Below, piece by piece: positions 38,399-47,550 of a stretch of DNA of 64,000 nt. Origin of the DNA: Xanthobacter autotrophicus Py2 (lineage in GTDB: Bacteria > Pseudomonadota > Alphaproteobacteria > Rhizobiales > Xanthobacteraceae); the NCBI GenBank assembly GCA_000017645.1, contig CP000781.1:4079501-4143500 (forward strand), read 5' to 3'. The position numbers and the translations under genes are program-made. Each line of letters opens with the position of its first letter. The stretch's first letter is position 1. Under the pieces are notes generated by a model, which saw only the letters and a program-made list of their open reading frames with translations, was not told the origin of the DNA and did not search any database.

Positions 38399-38824
38399 AT
38401 GGCCATTTCACATCCTGAGGCCCAGATCGCCGACGCTCTGATCTGGCACCTGTCGCAGCTCGTGCTGACGCCGGCCCGCCCGATCTCCTATCCCGGCATG
38501 ATCTTCTCGCCGACCGTGGGCGTGCCCTACCTGGCCGCCACGCACCTGCCCAACACGACTGGGGCGACGGGCCTTGCCTTCGACTCCGACCGTGAGTTTC
38601 GCGGCCTCTTCCAGGTTTCGGTCTTCTGGCCGGCGAGGAAGGGGATCATCGAGCCCTTCGACCTTGCAGGCGCTTTGGCAGTCCATTTCGCCAGCGGCAC
38701 GCGGATCCTGCGGCACGGTCGCGTCGTCGAGGTGAACCGCCCGCCCACGGTCGCGCCGGCAATCGAACAGCCGGATTGGGTGCAGGTGCCGGTCACCATC
38801 CGTTGGCGCTGCGTCGCGCCTTGA
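38399..38824 (+). CDS. Tail terminator-like protein (DUF4128 type)
   Basis: 141 aa. IADALIWHLSQLVLTPARPISYPG at the start, then YLAATHLPN, FQVSVFWPARKGIIEPFDLAGALA and a final VQVPVTIRWRCV. This matches the phage tail-terminator family that caps the tail tube and joins it to the head. Typical position after the neck gene. Confidence 0.75.
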   Translation: MAISHPEAQIADALIWHLSQLVLTPARPISYPGMIFSPTVGVPYLAATHLPNTTGATGLAFDSDREFRGLFQVSVFWPARKGIIEPFDLAGALAVHFASGTRILRHGRVVEVNRPPTVAPAIEQPDWVQVPVTIRWRCVAP

Positions 38825-38880
38825 TATCCCGCCTGCGGACCAGAGCAGGCGCTTCCCTCCACCCAACCAGAGAGGCTCCC

Positions 38881-39222
38881 ATGCCGGCGAACCCGGGCGA
38901 AGTCGAGGTCACCCTCGACGGAAAAGCATTTGTTCTGCGGTCCACATTGAGGGCCGCCAAGGAGGTCAGCGCTTCGGCGGGAGGCTTCATCGGAGCCTAC
39001 CAGCGCCTGGCCGCCTTCGACTTCTCGACCTATGTCGCGATCGTCGCGGCCGGCCTCGGCAAGAGATCTTCCGACGTGGAGGATGCGGTCTACGCAACTG
39101 GCATCGCCCCGCTTTCGGCTCCGCTCTCGCGCTTCGTTCAGCTCCTCGCGAACGGCGGTAAGGAGCCCGAGGAGCCGAAGGGGCTCGATGACGAGGAGGG
39201 CACCTCTTCGGGGGAAGCCTGA
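38881..39222 (+). CDS. Tail assembly chaperone (G-like), frameshift donor
   Basis: 113 aa. GEVEVTLDGKAFVLRSTLRA at the start, FIGAYQRLAAFDFSTYVAIVAAGLG and ATGIAPLSAPLSRFVQLLANG: the pattern of GTA-type tail assembly chaperones, which hold the tape measure during tail assembly. It ends in an acidic tail and TCG-GGG-GAA-GCC-TGA. A GGGGGAA stretch (39210-39216) allows a -1 shift into the next reading frame, as in the lambda G/GT system. Confidence 0.75.
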   Translation: MPANPGEVEVTLDGKAFVLRSTLRAAKEVSASAGGFIGAYQRLAAFDFSTYVAIVAAGLGKRSSDVEDAVYATGIAPLSAPLSRFVQLLANGGKEPEEPKGLDDEEGTSSGEA

Positions 39223-39455
39223 GCCAGTCGGAATACCACGACTGGCTCTTCAAGATCGGTACGGGATGGCTCGGCTGGACTGAGGCCGAAACGCTCGACG
39301 CGTCGATGCAGGGCATCGTCCTCGCCTACGAGGGCCGCCTTGACATGCTGAAGGCGATCTTCGGCGGGGCTGACAAGCCAAAGCCCATCGCAAACCTGAC
39401 CCCGGCGGCCTTCGACGCGGTGTTCGGCACGATGGCTCACGCAAATCGAACCTGA
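39210..39455 (+). CDS. Tail assembly chaperone extension (T-like) in the -1 frame
   Basis: No own start codon. In the -1 frame it reads SQSEYHDWLFKIGTGWLGWTEAETLDASM, then GRLDMLKAIFGGAD and a C-terminal NLTPAAFDAVFGTM. DWLFKI..GWLGWT..E resembles the T part of tail chaperones. It is most likely made only as a fusion with the upstream protein by -1 frameshifting at 39210-39216. Fusion residues are counted in the -1 frame. Confidence 0.7.
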   Translation, partial: GGSLSQSEYHDWLFKIGTGWLGWTEAETLDASMQGIVLAYEGRLDMLKAIFGGADKPKPIANLTPAAFDAVFGTMAHANRT

Positions 39456-39465
39456 GGAAAATCAA

Positions 39466-39957
39466 ATGTCTATCTATGGGATCAGCGGATCGAAGATCTA
39501 CATCGGCGGCGCCAAGGAGCCGGCCAACGGCGCGGACATGATCGCTACCGACTTCACGTCGCAGACCTGGACGGAAATCACGCCCGTCGAAAGCATCGGC
39601 GCCCTGGGCGATTCCGCGGAGGTCTCCTCGTTCAATGCCATCGGCATCGGCCGGACCCTGAAACGGAAGGGTGTTGCGAATGCCGGCTCCATGCAGGTGG
39701 TCATGGGTTGCGACTATGCCGACGCCGGCCAGCTCGCGCTCCGCGCGGCTGCTATTGCGAAGGGCGCCTATGCCTTCAAGATCGAATTCGCCGACAAGCC
39801 GGCGACGGGCGCCTCGCCCAAGAACTCGCTTCGCTATTTCACCGCCTTGGTGATGAGCGCGTCGGAGCAGCTCGACGACGCCAACGGCACCCTCAAGCTC
39901 AATTCGACGCTGGAGATCAACTCCAACGTGGTGGTGGTCCACGCCTCGGCGACCTGA
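39466..39957 (+). CDS. Major tail tube protein
   Basis: 163 aa, beta-rich: MSIYGISGSKIYIGG, TWTEITPVESIGALGD, VANAGSMQVVMGCDYADAGQ and YFTALVMSASEQLDDANG...LEINSNVV. This is the layout of siphophage tube subunits. It lies after the chaperone genes rather than before them, which is unusual. Confidence 0.75.
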   Translation: MSIYGISGSKIYIGGAKEPANGADMIATDFTSQTWTEITPVESIGALGDSAEVSSFNAIGIGRTLKRKGVANAGSMQVVMGCDYADAGQLALRAAAIAKGAYAFKIEFADKPATGASPKNSLRYFTALVMSASEQLDDANGTLKLNSTLEINSNVVVVHASAT

Positions 39958-40003
39958 CGAGGGCGGCGTGCGCCGCCGCCTCCCCATCACCGTGTGATCC
40001 GTA

Positions 40004-40032
40004 AAGCCGCCCGTCCATCGTGCGGCTTTTTT
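40004..40032 (+). terminator. Terminator-like hairpin before the tape-measure gene
   Basis: AAGCCGC (40004-40010) and GCGGCTT (40022-40028) with an 11-base loop, then a T-run to 40032. It probably lowers expression of the tape measure relative to the abundant tube protein. Confidence 0.75.
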
Positions 40033-40045
40033 CATGGGAGCTTCC

Positions 40046-43000
40046 ATGGCCGACGATATCGCCCGCCTCGGGCTTGCGATCGATTCCGGGCCGGCGGCCA
40101 AGGCCTCCCAGGAGCTGGACAAGCTCGCCAACTCGTCGAAACGGGCCCAGGCGGCGAACGATGACCTCGCCACTGCTGCGCAAGCGGCCGGCCGCGGTAT
40201 CGACCAGATCACGCGGGAGACGAAGGGCGCGCGGGCCGCGCTTGAACAGGCCGCCACGGCGGCACGGTCCGTCGAAGCGGCCGCGGTGGCGCTCGGCCGC
40301 AACGCGATTGCCCCGACCGTGGCCTATGTCCGGGCGATCGACCAGGTCAACAATGCGCTGCGCGTCCAGCAGCAGATCAATCGAACCGTGGGTGTCAGGC
40401 CCCTGGCTGATACGGCCGGCCGGGCCTCGGACATCGCGGCCTTCGGTGATGCACTCGATGACCTGCGGGCGAAATTCAACCCGCTGTTCGCGGCGGAGCG
40501 CCAGCACCGCGAGACCATTGGGGAGATTGCGGAAGCCGCGCGCGTCGGCGCGATCTCGGAGAAGGAGCGGGCGGACGCGATCACCCGGACGACGGCGGTC
40601 TATGAGGCCCAGGTCGCCCAGATCCGCAAGCTTGAAGGCGCGTTGTACAATCAGGCGGCAGCGGCCAAGGCCGCGGCGCAGGCGGCCGTGTCGCGCCAGA
40701 CCGTCATGCCCGACCGTGGGGCCGATGTTGCAGCCTATGGCTCTGAACTCGATCGGCTGCGCGCCAAGTACAATCCGCTCTATGCCGCCGGCCAGCAGTA
40801 CCGCCAAACCCTGTTGGAGATCAGTGAAGCGGCGAAGGTGGGCGCGATCAGCGAGCGCGAACGCGTAGCAGCGTTGGACCGGACGAAGACGGCATTCGCG
40901 CAACACGTCGTGAGCCTGAATGGAGTGGCTAAAGGGGCTGGGCTTGCCGGCTACCAGATGATGAATCTGTCTCGGCAGATGAACGACGTCGCCACCATGG
41001 CGCTCATGGGCGCCTCGCCGTTCCAAATCATCACGTCGCAGGCCGGACAGGTCTACCAGGTGCTGCAGGAGGGGCAGGGCGGCGTTACCGGGTCGCTGAA
41101 GTACCTCGGCGAGCGGCTCATGGGGCTGGTGACGCCGGCCCGTGCTGTCGTCGCCGGCCTGGCCGGTATCGGAATTGCGGCTGGCTTGGCCTATTCGAGC
41201 TATCTCGACGGTCAGTACCAGCTCCAGAGGTCGCTTCAGGGTCTCGGTGGCTCCACGAATGCGACAGTCTCGCAGCTTGAGGCGATCGCCGAAGCGGGAG
41301 CCGCGGCGAGCAAGATCTCAGTGAGTGCTTCCCGCGACCTCACCGCGGCTTTCGCTTCGACCGGCAAGATCGGGAAGGAGACCTATACTGGCCTGATCGA
41401 GGTAACGACGCGCTATGCCGCACTCACCCAGAAGGACCTCGCTGAGGCTGGAGCGGACTTGGCATCTGCATTCGCCGATCCGGCAAAGGGCGCGCAGGAC
41501 CTAGACCAGAAGCTCAACTTTTTGAACGTCGAGACCCTCCGGTACATTCGCAACCTGGCTGACACAAACCAGAAGGCACAGGCCCAGAAGATCCTACTGG
41601 ATGAACTCACCAAGGCGCTTCCGAGTGCGACGACCTATGTGACCGCGCTCGGCCGTGCGTGGCAGGGTGTCGCCGGTTTCGCCGATGGCGCTTATGTCGC
41701 CATGGGTAAGGCCATCAATTCCCTGTTCGAGGGACCGGACCTCGATGCGCAGATCAAGGCGCTTGAGAAGCTGGTCGCTGACCAGCGCATTGCCGCAGCG
41801 GGTCCTAGCGGGCGCGCCTCCGGAGTGGCAGCAGCCTCGCTGCAGGTGAACGAGCAGAAGCTGGCGGAACTCTACAAGAAGCAGGCCGACGAGAAGACGC
41901 GCGCAGTAAAGAAGCAGGATGAGCTTGCTGCCAAGGCTGCGCAGATCATCGCCCAGGAGCGCGACCCGCGCATCGATGAATTGGCGAACCTGACGAAACA
42001 GGCATCGGCCCTGCAGGCGGCCATCGACAAGGGAACCGGCAACACCCAGCTCTATCGCGAAACCTTGGAGGGGGTGAACAACCAAATCCAGGCGCTCACT
42101 GGGAACGACGGGCAACTGCTTTCCGTCGCTGAAAAGCTGCGCCGAGAGCGCGAGATGGAGCTGGCGGTCATCCGGGCCGCGACGCCGACCCAGCGCGCAG
42201 AAGCTCAGGCAGCATTGGACGCCTATCGCGCGAAGGAGCGCGGCGCGACCAACGCGGCGGCTGCGGCCGAAGCCGAGGACGGCAAGATCAAGGCGCTGGC
42301 GCAGGTCTATGCCGGTATGTCCCAGGCTGCGCGTCAGCGCGTGCAGGCAGCGCAGGAGGCCATCGCCCAGCAGCAGCTTGAAACCCAGCTCATCGGAAAG
42401 ACGGCCGAAGAGACGGCCCTGCTGCGGGCGAACTTCCAGACCTATTGGGAACTCCGGAAGGAGGCCGCACAGAACGGGACAGCGTTCAATGAGGCCGAAT
42501 ATGAGGCATTGAAGAAGAAGAACGAGGAGATCGCGCGCTCTGTTGGTCTAAGCGCCCAGCTGAAAGTGCTCAACGACGCGGCCTTCGAGCGCGACCAAAT
42601 TGGTCGATCGACCGGCGACCAGCAGATCGCATCTACCCTGCGCTCGGCGGGGCTGGCCGTTGATTTGAACTCGCCGACCGCGCAGGTCCTGCGCCTCAAC
42701 CAAGCCTTGAGCGAGACCAAGAGCCTTTCGGAAAGCGCCCTGACGGGGTTCCTCTCGGATATTCGCAGCGGTACCAGCCTATCCGATGCGTTCACGAACG
42801 CCGTGAACAAGTTTTACAACAAGCTGATGGAAATGGCCGCGAACCAAGCGATATCCAGCCTCTTCGCTGGGTTGACCGGCGGGTCGTCCGGCAGCGGTTT
42901 GCTCGGTGCGATCGCTTCCGTGCTTACCGGCTTCGGTGGCGCAGTCTCCGGCTCGGGAGGGATCGGGCATGCTGCGGCGGGTGGTTCGATTTATGGTCCT

Positions 43001-43429
43001 GGCACCGGCACATCGGACAGCATCCCGGTCATGCTCTCAAATGGGGAATTCGTTGTCCGAGCGGAGCAGGCACAGAAGTTCCGCCCCCTTCTGGAGGGGA
43101 TCAATGACAATCGCATCCCGCATTTTGCCGGCGGGGGAATGGTTGGGGGTGCGCTCGGCATGCGGATGTCGATGGACCGGGTGAGGCGGCCTGACTTCGG
43201 TGCATTCTCTGGCGGTCCATCGGTAAGCGTCACCACCCCGCCGACGCAGGTCACGTTCCACGGCGCGCCCGCCGGAACGCGGGCCGAAGAACGGGACGAC
43301 GGAAACGGCGGGCGCCGTCTCGACGTGTTCTTCGACGAGCAGGTGGCATCCACCATGCGCAAGCGCGGCTCGCGGACCGAGCAGGCCATGGGCGGCTATG
43401 GCGTGCGGCCATCTCTGGTGCGGCGATGA
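40046..43429 (+). CDS. Tape measure protein
   Basis: About 1127 aa from the ATG at 40046 (GGGAGC ribosome site; an ATG at 40034 lies in the terminator T-run). Helical and Ala-rich throughout. It contains the tail-length signature NLSRQMNDVATMALMGASPF, a hydrophobic segment AVVAGLAGIGIAAGLAYSSY, and a C-terminal GPGTGTSDSIPVMLSNGEFV domain typical of lambda-type tapes. The N-terminal part carries a duplicated module of about 80 residues (DLRAKFNPLFAAERQ and RLRAKYNPLYAAGQQ). Length sets tail length, roughly 150-170 nm by the usual 0.15 nm per residue rule. Confidence 0.93.
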   Translation: MADDIARLGLAIDSGPAAKASQELDKLANSSKRAQAANDDLATAAQAAGRGIDQITRETKGARAALEQAATAARSVEAAAVALGRNAIAPTVAYVRAIDQVNNALRVQQQINRTVGVRPLADTAGRASDIAAFGDALDDLRAKFNPLFAAERQHRETIGEIAEAARVGAISEKERADAITRTTAVYEAQVAQIRKLEGALYNQAAAAKAAAQAAVSRQTVMPDRGADVAAYGSELDRLRAKYNPLYAAGQQYRQTLLEISEAAKVGAISERERVAALDRTKTAFAQHVVSLNGVAKGAGLAGYQMMNLSRQMNDVATMALMGASPFQIITSQAGQVYQVLQEGQGGVTGSLKYLGERLMGLVTPARAVVAGLAGIGIAAGLAYSSYLDGQYQLQRSLQGLGGSTNATVSQLEAIAEAGAAASKISVSASRDLTAAFASTGKIGKETYTGLIEVTTRYAALTQKDLAEAGADLASAFADPAKGAQDLDQKLNFLNVETLRYIRNLADTNQKAQAQKILLDELTKALPSATTYVTALGRAWQGVAGFADGAYVAMGKAINSLFEGPDLDAQIKALEKLVADQRIAAAGPSGRASGVAAASLQVNEQKLAELYKKQADEKTRAVKKQDELAAKAAQIIAQERDPRIDELANLTKQASALQAAIDKGTGNTQLYRETLEGVNNQIQALTGNDGQLLSVAEKLRREREMELAVIRAATPTQRAEAQAALDAYRAKERGATNAAAAAEAEDGKIKALAQVYAGMSQAARQRVQAAQEAIAQQQLETQLIGKTAEETALLRANFQTYWELRKEAAQNGTAFNEAEYEALKKKNEEIARSVGLSAQLKVLNDAAFERDQIGRSTGDQQIASTLRSAGLAVDLNSPTAQVLRLNQALSETKSLSESALTGFLSDIRSGTSLSDAFTNAVNKFYNKLMEMAANQAISSLFAGLTGGSSGSGLLGAIASVLTGFGGAVSGSGGIGHAAAGGSIYGPGTGTSDSIPVMLSNGEFVVRAEQAQKFRPLLEGINDNRIPHFAGGGMVGGALGMRMSMDRVRRPDFGAFSGGPSVSVTTPPTQVTFHGAPAGTRAEERDDGNGGRRLDVFFDEQVASTMRKRGSRTEQAMGGYGVRPSLVRR

Positions 43430-43854
43430 CGGTCGCGTTCTGGCCCACTGATCTGCCCCAGCGCGTCCTGGTGGAGGGCTATTCCGAGGGCGTCGGGGAT
43501 GGGCGTCTCCGCCAGGCTATGGATGCCGGACCACCGAAGATGCGCCGTCGTTCTTCGGCTGCGACGCGCCCTGTCCGCGCCCGCCTGTGGGTCGACTTTG
43601 ACGGGATGGCGCGGCTCAAGCGGTTCTGGGCTGAGGGCGTTGCCGGCGGGTCTCTGCCCTTCTTGTTCCCGGACCAGACCGTGGACGGGCTGGCTTTGCT
43701 GACGGACGATAGCTCCCAGCTGCTAACGGAGAGCGGAGCGCCTCTCATCATCACCTCCTGGTGGCTGGTGATGTTCGGGCAGGAGGGTCTCGCCTTTGAT
43801 GCGCAAGGCCCTGCGTTGTTCGGTGCTTCCTTCGGCCTGGACATCCTGCCGTGA
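43426..43854 (+). CDS. Minor tail protein (142 aa)
   Basis: Begins MTVAFWPTDLPQRVLVEGYSE and contains RRRSSAATRPVRARLWVDFDG and LKRFWAEGVAGGSLPFLFPD. This is the gene usually found right after the tape measure in siphophages of this group, where distal-tail adaptors lie. The exact role is inferred from order. Confidence 0.65.
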   Translation: MTVAFWPTDLPQRVLVEGYSEGVGDGRLRQAMDAGPPKMRRRSSAATRPVRARLWVDFDGMARLKRFWAEGVAGGSLPFLFPDQTVDGLALLTDDSSQLLTESGAPLIITSWWLVMFGQEGLAFDAQGPALFGASFGLDILP

Positions 43855-44351
43855 GGTCGCTGTCGCTCACACTTCGGCAGGCGCTGACGGGGCAGGCGAC
43901 GGACGTGGTGCCGGTGGTGCTCGCCACCATCACCCATCCGATGCTTGATGAGCCGGTGCGGTTGTCCACGGACCCGACGCAGCGGCTTTCTGTGGACCCG
44001 CTGCAATACGGCACCGTGAGCCGGGGCGAGACCTATCTGTTTGCCCTCATACGGGCGGCATGGCCCGACGACAAGCAGGACGAGGCGCCGGCCTCGCAAC
44101 TGGTGTTCGAGAACGTGGCCGCCGATCAGGTGGCGCTGGTACGCAAGATGCGCGGCCCGGCCACGGTGCTGTTGGAAATCGTCACGTCCGCCGCGCCCGA
44201 CCATGTGGAGGCGCCCTTCGACGGGCTGCTCACGGTCGATGTGAGCTACGACGCCAACCAGATCACGCTCACGCTGTCCCGTGAGGCCTACATGAGCGAG
44301 CCGTGGCCCTGCGACCGCATGACCAAGGATCGCTTTCCGGGGTTGTTCTGA
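43851..44351 (+). CDS. DUF1833 family tail protein
   Basis: GTG start overlapping the previous stop. 166 aa with LTLRQALTGQATDVVPVVLAT, GETYLFALIRAAWPDD, SQLVFENVAADQVALVRKM and EPWPCDRMTKDRFPGLF: the DUF1833 pattern, a lambda gpL-type tail-tip component. Confidence 0.75.
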   Translation: MRSLSLTLRQALTGQATDVVPVVLATITHPMLDEPVRLSTDPTQRLSVDPLQYGTVSRGETYLFALIRAAWPDDKQDEAPASQLVFENVAADQVALVRKMRGPATVLLEIVTSAAPDHVEAPFDGLLTVDVSYDANQITLTLSREAYMSEPWPCDRMTKDRFPGLF

Positions 44352-44770
44352 TGCACTGGTCCGGGGGCTATCTCGGTCTGCCATTCGTGGCGCTCGGCCG
44401 GGATCGGGTCGGCCTCGACTGCTATGGGCTGGTGCGCCTGGTACTCGCCGAAGAGCGGGGTGTCGCGCTGCCCAGCCTCACCGAGGCCTATGCCTCGATG
44501 GAGGAGCGGGCGGAGATCGCGGCGGCCCTATCCGGCATCAGCGCGCAGAGCCCGTGGACGCCCGTCGCGCGCGGGAGCGAACAGCCATTCGACATTGCCA
44601 TGTTCTCGGTCTTCGGCCGCCCGCTCCATCTCGGGATCGTGGTGCAGCCCGGCTTGATGCTCCACGTCTCGGACGGCCACGACAGCCGGATCGAGGACTA
44701 TCGCGGCGCCGTCTGGTCGCGCCGTCTGATCGCCATCTATCGCCATGAGGCCCTATGTCCATCATCGTGA
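44351..44770 (+). CDS. NlpC/P60 family tail-tip peptidase
   Basis: 139 aa. GLDCYGLVRLVL holds the catalytic Cys24, and PLHLGIVVQPG holds the His, as in C40 peptidases and lambda gpK-like tail assembly proteins. These cut peptidoglycan cross-bridges or take part in tail-tip assembly. It overlaps the next gene by 16 bases. Confidence 0.85.
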   Translation: MHWSGGYLGLPFVALGRDRVGLDCYGLVRLVLAEERGVALPSLTEAYASMEERAEIAAALSGISAQSPWTPVARGSEQPFDIAMFSVFGRPLHLGIVVQPGLMLHVSDGHDSRIEDYRGAVWSRRLIAIYRHEALCPSS

Positions 44771-47079
44771 TGCAGCGCCTGGACCCGGCCGACCGTCTGT
44801 CGATGACGGCGCCGGCCGGGGCGAGCCTCGCCGAGATCGTGGGCCTGGCGCTGCCCACCGCGCCGGTGGAACATGTGCGGGTTCTGATCGGCGGCCATGT
44901 GATCGAGCGGGCCAACTGGCACGTGGTGCGCCCCAAGCCCGGCGCCGAGGTGCTGGTGCGCCTGCTGCCCGGCAACTCGGGCGCGCTGCGGGCGGTGCTC
45001 ACCATCGCGGTGGCCATCGCCGCCATCACGATCAGCGGCGGCCTGCTGGGGCCGCTCGCTCCCGGACTGCTCGCCGCCGGCACCCTTGGTGCCAGCCTTG
45101 CCGGTGCGGCGACGCTGGCAGTGGGCACGCTGCTGATCAACGCGCTGGTTCCGGTTCGGAAGGAACAGGCGGCCAGCGGCGACACCAGCCCGACCTATTC
45201 GATTTCCGGGATGCAAAATTCGCTCAACCCGGACGGCACCGTGCCGCGCCTTCTCGGCGAAATGCGCTGGGCGCCGGTCTATGCCGCCAAGCCCTACACG
45301 GAGGCGAGCGGGAACGACCGCTATATCATCGCCTTGTTCAACTGCGGCTACGGTCCCCTGGAGTTGCCGACCTCAGAGATGCGCATCGGCACCACGCCCA
45401 TATCCCAATATGACGGTGTGACGGTCGAGGTGCGCGAGGGCTATGCCACCGACAGCCCGGTGACGATCTACCCCAACCAGGTGTCCGAGGACGCCATCTC
45501 GATCCAGCTCCTCTACAATGAGGCGCATGTGCAGGTGACCGCGCCGGACGTGGACCGCGCCTCCATCGACATTGCCTTTGCCCAGGGCCTTTATGCGGTC
45601 AGCAAGGGCAGCACGACAGCCAAATATACCTGGGGTGTCAATTTCCAGCTGCGCTATCGCAAGGTCGGTGCCGTTGCGTGGACATCTACGGGCTTCAACA
45701 TCAGCGACAATCATGTGCAGCCGCTGTTGCGCACATACTATTTCAGCTTTCCGGAGCGGGGGCAGTATGAAGTCGAGGTGAAGCGGGTGGACATCAACTA
45801 TGATGATTTCACCGCCGATCCCAACTTTGCTTACACCACCCGCTCGGATTGGGTCGCTCTGCGCGGATACCGGCCGGAATACCCGCTTAATTTTGGTAAG
45901 CCGCTCGCGCTCGTGGCCGTCAAGATCAAGGCGACGGACCAGCTGAACGGCACCCTCGACAGCTTTTCGGTGCTCGGGCGCAGCGTGCTCCCGGACTGGG
46001 ATCGCGCGAGCGGGGCGTGGATCGCGCGGGCGACCCGCAATCCCGCCAGCCATTTCCGCCACGTGCTCACCGGCAACGCGACGACCTATCCGGTCTCGAC
46101 GGATGAGATGGAGGCAATCGAGGACTGGCACGAGTGGTGCGCGCTCAAGGGTCTCACCTATGACCGGGTCCACGACGCGGCAGGGTCCATGGCGGAGGTG
46201 CTGGCCGACATCGCCGCGGCGGGCCGGGCCTCGCCGCAGGACCGGGGCGGCCGGTGGGGCGTTGTGATCGACCGCATCATGGATGTGGTGCGCGGCCATA
46301 TCTCGCCCCGCAACTCGTGGGGGTTCTCCGGCCGGCGCCCGCTGGCGCGCCTGCCCGATGCCTTCCGGATCAAGTTCCGGGATGAGACCAACGATTACGA
46401 GGAAGCCCAGCGTGTGGTGCCGCTGCCCGGCTTTTACGGCGAACCGGGGGTGGTGGAGGATTTGGCGCTGCCGGGCATCACGGATCCGGACCTGATCTAT
46501 CGCGAGGCGCGCCGCCGCGGCTACGAACTGCTGCACCGCCCCGACACCTATGAGGTGCAGATGGATTGGGAGCACCTCGCCAACACCCGCGGCGACCTGG
46601 TGCGGCTCTCCCATGACGTGCTGGACCGCACGCAGGTCTCGGCGCGGGTGCGCACCGTCAGCGGCTTCACCGTGACCCTCGACGAGGTCGTCACCATGGA
46701 GGCGGGCAAGGCCTATGCCTGCCGCTTCCGGGCGGAGGATGGCACATCGATCCTGCGCAGCGTGCACACCGTTCCCGGTGAGACGCGAGCCATCTCGCTG
46801 ACCGGCGCCGGCCCCATGCCCGCGCCGGGCGACCTCGCCATGTTCGGGCATGCGGCCGAGGAATCGCTGGAGTGCATCGTGAAGGGGGTGGAGATCGGCG
46901 ACGACCTCACCGCCAAGCTGATCCTCATCGACCACGCGCCGCAGATCGAGGTCGAGACGGATGCAGAGACGCCGCCGGCCTGGAGCGGGCGCGTCGGCGC
47001 CGAGGCCGGCGTGAGCCTGATCACCCCGGCCGTGCCGGTGATCTTCGAGGTGCTCTCGGGCTCGATCATCGGCGGATAG
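44755..47079 (+). CDS. TipJ / host-specificity protein J-like tail hub
   Basis: 774 aa. A short N-terminal ubiquitin/MoaD-like part (residues 1-75) is followed by a hydrophobic glycine-rich segment (80-130, LTIAVAIAAITISGGLLGPL). The long TipJ body has NSLNPDGTVPRLLGEMRWAP, YIIALFNCGYGPLEL, WHEWCALKGLTYDRV and REARRRGYELLHRPDTYEV. It forms the central tail hub and baseplate that contacts the host surface. Confidence 0.88.
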   Translation: MSIIVMQRLDPADRLSMTAPAGASLAEIVGLALPTAPVEHVRVLIGGHVIERANWHVVRPKPGAEVLVRLLPGNSGALRAVLTIAVAIAAITISGGLLGPLAPGLLAAGTLGASLAGAATLAVGTLLINALVPVRKEQAASGDTSPTYSISGMQNSLNPDGTVPRLLGEMRWAPVYAAKPYTEASGNDRYIIALFNCGYGPLELPTSEMRIGTTPISQYDGVTVEVREGYATDSPVTIYPNQVSEDAISIQLLYNEAHVQVTAPDVDRASIDIAFAQGLYAVSKGSTTAKYTWGVNFQLRYRKVGAVAWTSTGFNISDNHVQPLLRTYYFSFPERGQYEVEVKRVDINYDDFTADPNFAYTTRSDWVALRGYRPEYPLNFGKPLALVAVKIKATDQLNGTLDSFSVLGRSVLPDWDRASGAWIARATRNPASHFRHVLTGNATTYPVSTDEMEAIEDWHEWCALKGLTYDRVHDAAGSMAEVLADIAAAGRASPQDRGGRWGVVIDRIMDVVRGHISPRNSWGFSGRRPLARLPDAFRIKFRDETNDYEEAQRVVPLPGFYGEPGVVEDLALPGITDPDLIYREARRRGYELLHRPDTYEVQMDWEHLANTRGDLVRLSHDVLDRTQVSARVRTVSGFTVTLDEVVTMEAGKAYACRFRAEDGTSILRSVHTVPGETRAISLTGAGPMPAPGDLAMFGHAAEESLECIVKGVEIGDDLTAKLILIDHAPQIEVETDAETPPAWSGRVGAEAGVSLITPAVPVIFEVLSGSIIGG

Positions 47080-47118
47080 CAGCCTGCTAGCCCAAAAATC
47101 TCAAATAGTAGGTGCGAT

Positions 47119-47538
47119 ATGGCAACATTCGTAAAATTCAACAGCTTTGTCGAAGCTGTGATGAAGGAAAAGCATAACTTTGGAACGGATACGCTCAAGG
47201 TCATGCTGACCAACACGTCGCCGTCGCCATCGAATGCCGTCAAGGCGGATATCACCGAGATCGCGGCAGGCAATGGATACCCTGCCGGCGGATTAGCCAT
47301 CACGACGACTTCGGCGGTTCAGACCAGTGGCGTTTTCAAGCTGGTGCTGGTGGATTCGACCTTCATGGCTTCCGGCGGGTCGTTTGCGGCGGCGCGCTGG
47401 GCAGTTGTTTACAACGACAGCGCACCCAGCAAGGAATTGATCTCCTATTTCGACTACGGATCGTCGTTCACTCTTCCGGATGGCGAGCCCTTGGTAGTCG
47501 ATTACAACGAGTCCGCTGGCTTCTTCACTCTGGCCTGA
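47119..47538 (+). CDS. Tail-tip or fibre accessory protein (139 aa)
   Basis: FVKFNSFVEAVMKEKHNFGTDT near the start, ITEIAAGNGYPAGGLAI and FAAARWAVVYNDSAPSKELI. This small beta-rich family is often found just after the tail hub gene in alphaproteobacterial phages. Precise role unknown. Base composition is slightly AT-richer than its neighbours. Confidence 0.65.
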   Translation: MATFVKFNSFVEAVMKEKHNFGTDTLKVMLTNTSPSPSNAVKADITEIAAGNGYPAGGLAITTTSAVQTSGVFKLVLVDSTFMASGGSFAAARWAVVYNDSAPSKELISYFDYGSSFTLPDGEPLVVDYNESAGFFTLA

Positions 47539-47550
47539 CGGAGTCGTAGC

